Assembly: GCA_029265085.1 (NCBI GenBank)
Contig: JAJUJY010000223.1
Location: 1-5,993, forward strand
DNA from: Chloroflexota bacterium
GTDB taxonomy: Bacteria; Chloroflexota; Anaerolineae; Anaerolineales; Anaerolineaceae
Reading direction: 5' to 3'
DNA length: 5,993 nucleotides
Position 1 is the first letter of the stretch. Each line of letters opens with the position of its first letter. This document shows positions 1-5,439 of the stretch, one piece after another. A program made the translations under genes and the position numbers. Under the pieces are notes generated by a model. It was not told where the DNA came from, searched no databases, and saw nothing but the letters and a program-made list of their open reading frames with translations.

Positions 1-17
1 AAATCTCCTCATGAGTG

Positions 18-46
18 AGTATAGCTAAATCTTTGAAAAGAGGCAA
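18..46 (-). promoter_or_regulatory. Sigma-70-type promoter for a gene left of the window
   Basis: On the minus strand a -35 box TTGCCT (complement of 41-46, 4 of 6 to TTGACA) is followed after exactly 17 bp by a -10 box TATACT (complement of 18-23, 5 of 6 to TATAAT). Transcription would start near position 11 and run out of the window to the left. An AGGAGA ribosome-binding-like motif (complement of 4-9) lies just after that point, so the next minus-strand gene probably begins within a few bases of the left edge with a very short leader. An alternative start is the minus-strand ATG at 12-10. Box matches and spacing are seen; function is inferred. Confidence 0.5.
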
Positions 47-59
47 GGGTGGTGCACCC
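47..59 (-). terminator. Weak hairpin after xth, possible terminator
   Basis: GGGTG (47-51) and CACCC (55-59) form a 5-bp GC-rich stem with a 3-nt loop, seven bases beyond the xth stop codon. In the minus-strand transcript the stem is followed by TTGCCTCTTTT, which is pyrimidine-rich but not an immediate U-run. It is therefore a poor intrinsic terminator at best. Its place between the xth stop and the next minus-strand promoter fits a gene boundary. Confidence 0.3.
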
Positions 60-66
60 AGAACTA

Positions 67-849
67 TTATTGGCTATGCGAATTTTCCAGCAATAAACTA
101 ACCGGGCAATGATCAGAACCATTCACCTCGTCGTGTATTATAACATCTTGTACTCTAGACATTAACGGTTCGGACACCAAATAATAATCAAGCCGCCAGC
201 CAATATTTCTTACCCGTGCATTAACCCGGTATGTCCACCATGTGTATTGCACTCGGTCTGGATAAAGCTTTCGGTAGGCGTCAACAAATCCATGTTCTAA
301 ATATTTGCTTACCCATTCTCGTTCTTCCGGCATAAACCCAGATGTTTGGGCATTTTCCTTTGGATTTGCTAGATCGATCTCCTCATGAGCCGTATTAAAA
401 TCTCCAGTGATGATTACTTGTTCGCCATTACGATGATGGTGATCACAAATTTCAAGCAATTTTGCATAAAAATCGAGTTTGTAATCCACCCGCTCTTTGC
501 CGCGCTGTCCGTTTGGGAAGTATATATTATATAAATAAAAACCTTCAAACTTTAGCCGGATAACCCGACCTTCATCATCAAATCGTTCATCAGAAAGGCC
601 GTAATGCACCTCAACCGGCAGATTCACCGTGTAACTGGCCACACCGCTATATCCTGGCCGTTGGGCAGGGTTCCAATAACTATAATAATTTAAAAATTCG
701 CGTTGGTCGTCTGGTACCTGCTCTGGACGGGCTTTAATTTCCTGCAAACACAAAACATCCATTTTTTGAGTGAGCACCCATTCGCGAAAACCTTTGTTTA
801 TGATCGCTCGCAAACCATTTACATTCCAGGTCGTAATCTTTAGAGTCAT
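67..849 (-). CDS. xth: Exodeoxyribonuclease III / AP endonuclease
   Basis: This 260-aa protein belongs to the ExoIII (Xth/APE1) branch of the endonuclease/exonuclease/phosphatase fold. Enzymes of this branch cut DNA 5' of abasic sites and trim blocked or free 3' ends in base-excision repair, using Mg2+ in the cytoplasm. The expected motifs are all present in order: TTWNVNGLRA near residues 6-15 (metal-site Asn9), LQEIK with Glu37, YNIYFPNGQ around 107-115, GDFNTAHEEIDL with Asp150 and Asn152, RLDYYLVS near 219-226, and the C-terminal GSDHCPV with Asp246-His247 as catalytic pair. Length matches the usual 250-270 aa and no catalytic residue is missing. The ATG (complement of 847-849) directly precedes the family-typical N-terminus, although no strong ribosome binding site is visible before it. 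The gene is divergent from the response regulator, with 60 bp between the two starts. xth or exoA are both used as names. Confidence 0.95.
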   Translation of the reverse strand: MTLKITTWNVNGLRAIINKGFREWVLTQKMDVLCLQEIKARPEQVPDDQREFLNYYSYWNPAQRPGYSGVASYTVNLPVEVHYGLSDERFDDEGRVIRLKFEGFYLYNIYFPNGQRGKERVDYKLDFYAKLLEICDHHHRNGEQVIITGDFNTAHEEIDLANPKENAQTSGFMPEEREWVSKYLEHGFVDAYRKLYPDRVQYTWWTYRVNARVRNIGWRLDYYLVSEPLMSRVQDVIIHDEVNGSDHCPVSLLLENSHSQ

Positions 850-854
850 TTTAG

Positions 855-882
855 TTGCTTTCTATCGGTGGTGTGGTAAACT
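855..882 (+). promoter_or_regulatory. Possible promoter of the response-regulator operon
   Basis: TTGCTT (855-860, 3 of 6 to the -35 consensus) is followed 16 bp later by TAAACT (877-882, 4 of 6 to TATAAT). The second box is preceded by TG at 874-875, giving an extended -10 element. Transcription would start near 889, about 20 nt before the ATG at 910. This is the best candidate in the 60-bp divergent gap, but the boxes are only moderate matches. Confidence 0.35.
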
Positions 883-909
883 TAATTTTGGTTTATTCAG
901 GAGATATTT

Positions 910-1305
910 ATGGATTCAAACCAACTTCGAAAAATCATTTATATCGAAGACGACCAGGAAATGATTGACCTGGTTTCTATGATCTTAAGTCGCCGTGGTT
1001 TTCAAGTGAAGGGAGCTCAAGGCGGAAGAAAAGGGCTTGAACTAATCCACAACGAATTACCAGATCTTATTTTACTAGATTTAATGATGCCTGATATTGA
1101 TGGATGGGAAGTTTATCAACAATTAAAATCACACGAGAATACAAAAAATATACCGGTCATCGTAATTACCGCAAAAGCCCAATCCATCGATCGTGTATTA
1201 GGATTGCATATTGCCAAGGTTGATGATTATATTTGCAAACCATTTCGTCCACAAGAACTGCTCGAAAGTGTAGAAAATATTCTTGGGATTTTCCCATCAG
1301 CCTAA
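910..1305 (+). CDS. Single-domain response regulator (CheY-like receiver)
   Basis: This 131-aa protein consists of one receiver domain with no output domain. It would accept a phosphoryl group from a histidine kinase and signal through protein-protein contact. The acidic pocket is Glu13-Asp14-Asp15, the phosphoacceptor is Asp57 in LLDLMMPDIDG, the switch Thr is Thr87 in VIVITAKA, and the conserved Lys is Lys110 in DDYICKPF. All are present, so it should be phosphorylatable. The ATG has a good ribosome binding site, AGGAG at 899-903, six bases upstream. An in-frame ATG is not needed further up. No kinase is encoded in the window, so the partner is unknown. It heads a tight plus-strand run with the DUF192 and LysM/M23 genes. 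The protein resembles PilH/DivK-like stand-alone receivers, but a specific role cannot be assigned. Confidence 0.92.
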   Translation: MDSNQLRKIIYIEDDQEMIDLVSMILSRRGFQVKGAQGGRKGLELIHNELPDLILLDLMMPDIDGWEVYQQLKSHENTKNIPVIVITAKAQSIDRVLGLHIAKVDDYICKPFRPQELLESVENILGIFPSA

Positions 1306-1329
1306 TTTTAAAATCATTTATACCAATAG

Positions 1330-1695
1330 ATGCAATTCGTTAAAGTAATCAACACAAGCAGAAATCAACAGCTAATTTACGCGAAATATTGCGACTCCTT
1401 TTGGAGCAAGTTTCGTGGGTTGATGCTGCAAAAAAATATTGGGAATTTTGAAGGAATCCTATTGGTCGAGCCAAAAGACTCATTGGTCAACGCATCAATT
1501 CATATGTTTTTTATGAATTTCAATATTGCAACCATTTGGGTAAATAATAATTTGGTCGTGGTTGATAAATCCCTAGCCAAAACCTGGCGTCCTTATTATG
1601 CGCCAAAAGAGCCAGCCCGTTTTATTTTAGAAACCCATCCAGATCGTTTAAACGATTTTGAAGTTGGAGATATAGTAAAGATTGAGAATGCTTAA
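1330..1695 (+). CDS. DUF192 family protein
   Basis: The 121-aa protein matches the DUF192 family, whose biochemical role is unknown. Recognisable family signatures are FRGLM (residues 28-32), IHMFFMNFNI (57-66), the TWRPYYAPKEPARFILE stretch (85-101) that ends in the family's 'LE', and GD at 113-114 near the C-terminus. Many DUF192 proteins are exported; this one has no signal peptide or membrane segment, so it is predicted cytoplasmic. From memory of the family, the position after the 'FxI' of the central motif is usually Asp, whereas here it is Ala67. The ATG at 1330 lies 24 bp after the response-regulator stop, with no clear Shine-Dalgarno sequence before it, so translation may depend on the upstream gene. 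Its stop overlaps the start of the LysM/M23 gene by 8 nt, which suggests coupled translation. Confidence 0.85.
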   Translation: MQFVKVINTSRNQQLIYAKYCDSFWSKFRGLMLQKNIGNFEGILLVEPKDSLVNASIHMFFMNFNIATIWVNNNLVVVDKSLAKTWRPYYAPKEPARFILETHPDRLNDFEVGDIVKIENA

Positions 1696-3079
1696 CAAGT
1701 CTCTTTCCGTCACCTTATTATTCTTTTTACTGGCAATGATGTTTCAGCCTGTTCATGCCCAGGAATCAACTGATCTACCTGTTTACATAGTCCAACCCGG
1801 TGATACCATTAACACCATCGCAATTCGATTCAATGTTTCATCGATTGATTTAATAGATATCAACCAGATTCAGAATCCGGATTTTTTAAGCGCTGGTGAC
1901 CGGTTAAAAATCCCTGGCTTAAATGGCGTCCAAGGAGTAATCACAACTGCTGCCGTTCCTTTAGGAATGACATTAGACACCGCAGCACGAAAATACCAGG
2001 TTCCTTTGGATTTGGTTGTGAAACTCAACCGGATTACAAGTCCCAATGAAATATATGTTGGTTCTTCGTTGATTATTCCAATTAATGAAGAAGAAACACC
2101 GCTTTCCACTGTAATCAATGTCCAACCCGGGCAATCCAATCTAGAATTAGCGATCAAGGATCAAATTAATCCCTGGGAAATCACGCTGCAAAACTATCTA
2201 AAATCGCCATCGCAGCTTATTCCTGGAAAGTTGTTCTTGTCAAACAAAGCCAATACAGTGGCAAGCGAAGCATTAATATCACCAATGGTAGCCGAAATTT
2301 CAGTATCACCTTTGCCGTTAGTTCAAGGTCAAACCACAGAAATTAAAATCAAAACTATAAAACCGTTTGATCTCACTGGTACCCTAAACGGGAAAAATTT
2401 AGCGTTTCAGCCGATCGGTGAAAATGAATACGTTGCACTACAGGGCATTCATGCAATGGCAAAAATTGGTCTTGTTGAATTTTCGCTGCAAGGATTCTCT
2501 TCAGACAACAGTACTTTTTCATTTGAGCAGCCCATTTTGCTTGAGCCAGGGTATTTTCCAACAGACCCAACCATCTCGGTTGATCCAGTTACCATAGATC
2601 CAACTGTCACTGCCCCAGAAGAAGAAATCATCCAGAATATCATAAAAAATATTACGCCAGAACGTTATTGGACGGGGGTTTTTAAACAACCAGTAGATGA
2701 ACCTGCCTGTACATTTTCACTTTTTGGTAATAGACGATCCTATAACAATGGCCCGGTTTCCTTTTTCCATACAGGCATTGATTACGGGGTTTGTGCAAAT
2801 TTAAACATTTATTCTCCTGCAGCAGGTGTTGTTGTATTTTCTGGTCCTTTAACCGTAAGAGGAAATGCAACCATAATTGATCACGGATGGGGAATATACA
2901 GCGGCATCTGGCACCAAAGCAAATCTCTGGTACAGGTAGGAAATCGTGTAGAGGCTGGACAATTAATTGGTGAAATTGGTGGAACAGGACGTGCCTCTGG
3001 ACCGCATCTTCATTGGGAAGTATGGGTAAACGGAGTCCAGGTACAGCCACTGACCTGGCTGGAAACTGTATTTCCTTGA
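1688..3079 (+). CDS. Secreted LysM-repeat M23 metallopeptidase
   Basis: This 463-aa exported protein should bind and cut peptidoglycan outside the membrane. Residues 1-24 form a signal peptide (Lys4, a hydrophobic core at 8-19, cleavage likely after Val-His-Ala24). LysM 1 spans about 33-77 (YIVQPGDT start). A divergent LysM spans about 85-132, and a weaker third about 141-187 starts with the same VQPG. A beta-rich, probably Ig-like segment follows at about 205-290, then a Pro/Thr/Asp-rich linker near 296-320. The C-terminal M23 (LytM/NlpD-type) domain has all expected metal and catalytic residues: His361-x3-Asp365, His409, and His440-x-His442 in HLHWEV. It should be active, unlike degenerate NlpD or EnvC relatives. 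Cys341 and Cys369 could form a disulfide. The ATG at 1688 is preferred to a TTG at 1682 because it gives a clean signal peptide; it overlaps the DUF192 stop by 8 nt. No strong ribosome binding site precedes it. Substrate specificity is not evident. Confidence 0.92.
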   Translation: MLNKSLSVTLLFFLLAMMFQPVHAQESTDLPVYIVQPGDTINTIAIRFNVSSIDLIDINQIQNPDFLSAGDRLKIPGLNGVQGVITTAAVPLGMTLDTAARKYQVPLDLVVKLNRITSPNEIYVGSSLIIPINEEETPLSTVINVQPGQSNLELAIKDQINPWEITLQNYLKSPSQLIPGKLFLSNKANTVASEALISPMVAEISVSPLPLVQGQTTEIKIKTIKPFDLTGTLNGKNLAFQPIGENEYVALQGIHAMAKIGLVEFSLQGFSSDNSTFSFEQPILLEPGYFPTDPTISVDPVTIDPTVTAPEEEIIQNIIKNITPERYWTGVFKQPVDEPACTFSLFGNRRSYNNGPVSFFHTGIDYGVCANLNIYSPAAGVVVFSGPLTVRGNATIIDHGWGIYSGIWHQSKSLVQVGNRVEAGQLIGEIGGTGRASGPHLHWEVWVNGVQVQPLTWLETVFP

Positions 3080-3080
3080 T

Positions 3081-3103
3081 TGTGAATAAATCGACATTTC
3101 ACA
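3081..3103. promoter_or_regulatory. Operator-like inverted repeat over the -35 region
   Basis: TGTGAA (3081-3086) and TTCACA (3098-3103) are perfect inverted 6-bp arms separated by 11 bp. The repeat lies just after the LysM/M23 stop codon and encloses the putative -35 box TCGACA at 3091-3096. A dimeric regulator binding here would block or modulate RNA polymerase. The spacing is not that of a CRP site (TGTGA-N6-TCACA). As RNA it could also be a 6-bp stem with an 11-nt loop, but no U-run follows, so a terminator is unlikely. Confidence 0.4.
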
Positions 3104-3117
3104 GGATAAGGTATAAT
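3091..3117 (+). promoter_or_regulatory. Promoter of the 533-aa/145-aa gene pair
   Basis: A perfect -10 box TATAAT is at 3112-3117. The best -35 is TCGACA at 3091-3096 (5 of 6 to TTGACA), with a short 15-bp spacer; 16- to 18-bp spacers give no good box. Transcription would begin near 3124, giving a leader of about 60 nt. The leader contains a CCGGT/ACCGG hairpin (3133-3150, 8-nt loop). The exact -10 in a 105-bp intergenic gap supports an independent transcription unit. Confidence 0.6.
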
Positions 3118-3184
3118 TAGATTGTTATTCATCCGGTTGATTACTACCGGTAAGCTCGGAAAAAGTTAAGAGAGACGTAGGAAC

Positions 3185-4786
3185 ATGGCAATATCCCAAT
3201 TTACCAAACAAGACAATTACTGGGGCAATTTTGAGATCACCGATGAAGATTTAGAATTTATTTATAATCACCTGCTTGAAATTGAAACCCCATTAACCAC
3301 AAATGACATTGTAAATGTCTTAATCCAGGAAAGAATTCGTCAAGAAACTGAAAGAATATCGAAACAATATGGTGAAGGGGGAAATGTATACCTCCCTAAA
3401 AATCATTATGGTTTAGAACAAAAAGTGAGTTTTCCGGCACTTGATTGGCAAGTTGGCAATGTGGTTGGCATTCGCTCAGGGAACAACCCAGATATTCACT
3501 CGTTTGATGTCATTCAAGTGAAAATGGATGATGGCTCAATTCGGGAATTTGCTGCAGGGCTAAATGAACACACGCTCAATATCCAAATATCTCCTGAGAC
3601 AATCTTAGATCCCGCAATGGACAAGATTTTTGTTCAAGGGAATTATGGGAAACTGATAGCGAAAAAGCTGGTTGAAGTCCTGGAAGCATCTTCAGATCTG
3701 GTGCGAATTGCAGGTTATTGGTTCCCGCGTTCACTTCTCGTGGATGTGAATATCGGGCACCTCAATCTTGCTGAGGCTGTTTTGGAAATGGAAGGTGGTG
3801 GTCCATTAAAAACCGCCGATCTAATTGAACAAATTGATCTTCCAACCGATGTAAATTCAAAATTAACTGAATTCTCTCTTAACCTTGCTTTACAAGAAGA
3901 TGAACGGTTCGACGAGGTTGGGCCATCAGGTGAAACTTTATGGTTCTTAAACCGCTTAGAACCTGATGAAGTTCGACAACCACCGGTATATCTGCGCTAT
4001 CAACCAGCTAATATCGATTTGTCATCAATTAGCAGCTCGTTAAAAGATCTATACAAGCTTGTTTATGATGAGCTTGAACCAGAAGAAGAGAAAGAATCGG
4101 ATCGTAGCGAAATTACGGTAAGTTTAATTTATCCCCATTGGCGCGCTGGCACGATCCCCTTATCAAACCAATTGGCCAAATTATTCCCAACTGCCTACGA
4201 AGCTCCTCGTGTAAAATTCACTTTTATTGACGGGGAAACCGGAAAAACCTACCCGGGTTGGGTTGTACGACCGTATCGTTACGTATATGGTCTGCGCGAA
4301 TGGTACATAGAAAAAGATATCATCCCTGGCAGCCTTTTTCAGATTCAACAAGGCAAAAAAGCAGGTGAAGTAATTTTACAAGCCTACAAAAAACGGCCCA
4401 CAAAAGAATGGATCCGCACGGTTCTAATGGGAGCTGATGGTGGACTGGTTTTTTCGTTACTAAAACAACAAATCTCTAATGAGATTGATGAGCGAATGGT
4501 GATTGCAATCTCTGACGTAAATGCACTAGACAAAATTTGGGAAACAGGTGCGCGTTCCAGAGTTCCAGTTGAAAAAATTGTAATGAATTCTTTGCGCGAG
4601 CTGATAAAATTAAACCCACAAGGTCATGCTCACGCTCAAGAATTGTATGCTACTGTAAACCTTATCAGGCGCTGCCCGCCAGGCACAATTTTAGGTGTCC
4701 TGGCCAATAATCCACAAGTTACGCATTTAGGTGACTTATACTTCCGGCTGAAAGATGTTCAACAGGAGGACTCACCATATGAATGA
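3185..4786 (+). CDS. Unknown protein, multi-domain, likely DNA-binding
   Basis: I do not recognise this 533-aa protein as a named family. It has no signal peptide, membrane segment or obvious catalytic motif. Several regions look like winged helices: an N-terminal helical part at 18-60; a segment at about 192-257 (LKTADLIEQI, then RFDEVG and TLWFL as wing strands) recalling the HARE-HTH pattern; and a C-terminal part at about 462-522 ending in GDLYFRL. Between the first two lies a small beta-rich region, about 70-125 (VGNVVGIRSG, FDVIQVKMDDG). Residues about 308-400 show alternating strands with TIPLSNQLAKLF, VKFTFIDGETGK, GLREWYIEKDIIPGSLFQI, a layout like B3-type DNA-binding pseudobarrels. 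An acidic stretch (294-305) precedes it. These domain calls are by-eye inferences. The ATG at 3185 has only a weak upstream GAGAG (3170-3174); AGGA at 3179-3182 is too close to serve well. It is coupled to the next gene by an 8-nt overlap. A transcription factor, nucleoid protein or targeting subunit are all possible. Confidence 0.85.
   Translation: MAISQFTKQDNYWGNFEITDEDLEFIYNHLLEIETPLTTNDIVNVLIQERIRQETERISKQYGEGGNVYLPKNHYGLEQKVSFPALDWQVGNVVGIRSGNNPDIHSFDVIQVKMDDGSIREFAAGLNEHTLNIQISPETILDPAMDKIFVQGNYGKLIAKKLVEVLEASSDLVRIAGYWFPRSLLVDVNIGHLNLAEAVLEMEGGGPLKTADLIEQIDLPTDVNSKLTEFSLNLALQEDERFDEVGPSGETLWFLNRLEPDEVRQPPVYLRYQPANIDLSSISSSLKDLYKLVYDELEPEEEKESDRSEITVSLIYPHWRAGTIPLSNQLAKLFPTAYEAPRVKFTFIDGETGKTYPGWVVRPYRYVYGLREWYIEKDIIPGSLFQIQQGKKAGEVILQAYKKRPTKEWIRTVLMGADGGLVFSLLKQQISNEIDERMVIAISDVNALDKIWETGARSRVPVEKIVMNSLRELIKLNPQGHAHAQELYATVNLIRRCPPGTILGVLANNPQVTHLGDLYFRLKDVQQEDSPYE
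4764..4769 (+). promoter_or_regulatory. Ribosome binding site that fixes the start of the 145-aa gene
   Basis: A full AGGAGG lies 9 nt before the ATG at 4779, inside the end of the preceding gene. An in-frame ATG at 4755 lies upstream of this site and has no such motif, so 4779 is the real start. The strong site means the second protein can be made efficiently even though its start overlaps the first gene's stop. Confidence 0.85.
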
Positions 4787-5216
4787 TGGAATAAGGTTTA
4801 GCCTTGTAAAACCTACTATTTATACCCCTTTTGAAATTGATTTTGAATGGTGGAAATCTCATGATCAAAACTGGCGGGTATATTTGGTTGAATATATGTG
4901 CCCAGAACATAAAGCTTTGTATGAAAATTACTCGGATGATTACTGGATTGATTGGGTTGATCCAGAAACAGCAGAAATCAAACGGGTTGATGGTTTGCAG
5001 CACACATTAATCATGCATTGCGCCAAACAACCAGGCTTCTTAAATGACAGTACGACTTTGGTAAATGCAGTTTTTCGCATTTTTCTAAGCAATGGCAATA
5101 GACCAACAACTCCATTAGAATTATCAAAATTAATAAACAAAAACGCCGACACAATCTTAAAAACGTTGGCTGGCCCTCAAGTGTATAAAGGAATTCGTCC
5201 TTCGCCAAATGAATAA
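4779..5216 (+). CDS. Unknown small protein, Cys/His pairs plus winged helix
   Basis: This 145-aa protein of unknown function is the second gene of a two-gene operon. Its N-terminal half (about 15-70) is rich in Trp, Tyr and acidic residues (FEWWKSHD, YENYSDDYWIDWVDPE). It contains CPEH at 41-44 and HxxxxHC at 75-81, so Cys41, His44, His80 and Cys81 could form a small metal site; His75 is a further candidate. The C-terminal part (about 92-141) reads as a winged helix: helix 92-104, a turn with Pro109 and Pro112, PLELSKLI as second helix, then NADTILKTL as recognition helix and QVYKGIRP as wing strand. Only the sequence patterns are seen; metal and DNA binding are inferences. It starts 8 nt before the stop of the 533-aa gene, with its own AGGAGG. 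Shared winged-helix character suggests the two act together, for example as subunits of one complex. No enzyme motif is visible. Confidence 0.85.
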   Translation: MNDGIRFSLVKPTIYTPFEIDFEWWKSHDQNWRVYLVEYMCPEHKALYENYSDDYWIDWVDPETAEIKRVDGLQHTLIMHCAKQPGFLNDSTTLVNAVFRIFLSNGNRPTTPLELSKLINKNADTILKTLAGPQVYKGIRPSPNE

Positions 5217-5263
5217 ATTTGTTAAAATGAGCATTTAGTTATACAAAATAAGAAAACAAACAA

Positions 5264-5309
5264 ATTTATGGATAAATCGTGGTAGAATTTTATTGATTTA
5301 TGCGTAAAT
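5264..5309. repeat. Two near-identical 14-bp palindromes, 32 bp apart
   Basis: ATTTATGGATAAAT (5264-5277) has perfect 6-bp arms around GG. ATTTATGCGTAAAT (5296-5309) has 5-bp arms and matches the first at 12 of 14 positions. The centres are 32 bp apart, about three helical turns, so bound proteins would lie on the same face of the DNA. The second overlaps the candidate -35 box of the tRNA promoter. The sequence is AT-rich, which raises the chance background. Confidence 0.4.
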
Positions 5310-5321
5310 GGTAAACATAAA
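5293..5321 (+). promoter_or_regulatory. Possible promoter for tRNA-Arg and tpx
   Basis: TTGATT (5293-5298, 4 of 6) and CATAAA (5316-5321, 4 of 6) are 17 bp apart and would start transcription near 5328, ten bases before the mature tRNA. The matches are moderate in an AT-rich stretch. A competing -10 (TAGAAT, 5283-5288) has no -35 partner at usable spacing. Confidence 0.3.
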
Positions 5322-5337
5322 TGCTCATTAATAATAA

Positions 5338-5410
5338 GCCCCTGTAGCTCAATGGATAGAGCACCGGACTTCTAATCCGTTGGCTGTGAGTTCGAGTCTC
5401 ACCAGGGGCG
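5338..5410 (+). tRNA. tRNA-Arg (anticodon TCT)
   Basis: A complete 73-nt cloverleaf is visible. The acceptor stem GCCCCTG (5338-5344) pairs perfectly with CAGGGGC (5403-5409), with discriminator G5410. The D stem is GCTC/GAGC with loop AATGGATA. The anticodon arm has the loop CTTCTAA (5369-5375) with TCT at 5371-5373, which reads AGA arginine codons. Its stem has four good pairs plus a C-T mismatch at the base. The T stem GTGAG/CTCAC encloses the loop TTCGAGT. CCA is not encoded, since CTC follows the discriminator, so it must be added by the CCA-adding enzyme. The gene lies 29 bp before tpx and is probably co-transcribed with it. Confidence 0.97.
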
Positions 5411-5439
5411 CTCTTTTTTATCATAGGAGGAGACAAAAA

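Larger units (their letters stand above)
5226..5329. repeat. 12-bp inverted repeat framing the gap before tRNA-Arg
   Basis: AATGAGCATTTA (5226-5237) is the exact reverse complement of TAAATGCTCATT (5318-5329). The arms are 80 bp apart. The left arm begins nine bases after the 145-aa gene's stop; the right arm overlaps the region where the tRNA promoter's -10 should be. The GAGC core makes chance AT-richness a less complete explanation than for the other repeats here. Confidence 0.55.

Noticed and set aside
3..389. Identical 13-bp stretches (ATCTCCTCATGAG) at 3-15 and 377-389
   Set aside because: One copy is in xth coding sequence; one such chance pair is not surprising in a 6-kb window, and no mobile-element structure accompanies it.
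770..964. 64-codon plus-strand frame overlapping the xth start and the response-regulator start
   Set aside because: It lies antisense to conserved xth codons and in another frame of the response regulator; the product has no family character.
1870..2157. 95-codon minus-strand frame inside the LysM/M23 gene
   Set aside because: Shadow of the real gene; no ribosome binding site and no recognisable protein pattern.
2682..3050. 122-codon minus-strand frame opposite the M23 domain
   Set aside because: The plus strand encodes a complete M23 active site here; the antisense product is a composition artefact.
3081..3103. Terminator for the LysM/M23 gene
   Set aside because: The stem is only 6 bp, the loop is 11 nt and no U-run follows; an operator role at the promoter fits better.
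3133..3150. Riboswitch or attenuator in the leader of the 533-aa gene
   Set aside because: Only one 5-bp CCGGT/ACCGG hairpin is present in a leader of about 60 nt; there is no terminator partner or known riboswitch core.
4755..4778. Earlier ATG for the 145-aa gene
   Set aside because: The AGGAGG at 4764-4769 lies downstream of it and is correctly spaced for the ATG at 4779.
4719..5003. 94-codon minus-strand frame opposite the two unknown genes
   Set aside because: It spans the junction of two well-supported plus-strand genes and lacks a start signal.
5338..5410. tRNA gene as an integration site for a mobile element
   Set aside because: No integrase gene and no repeated copy of the tRNA 3' end is seen within the window.
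5380..5439. TTG-started N-terminal extension of tpx
   Set aside because: It would be encoded by the anticodon and T arms of the tRNA; the ATG at 5440 has a strong ribosome binding site and gives normal Tpx length.
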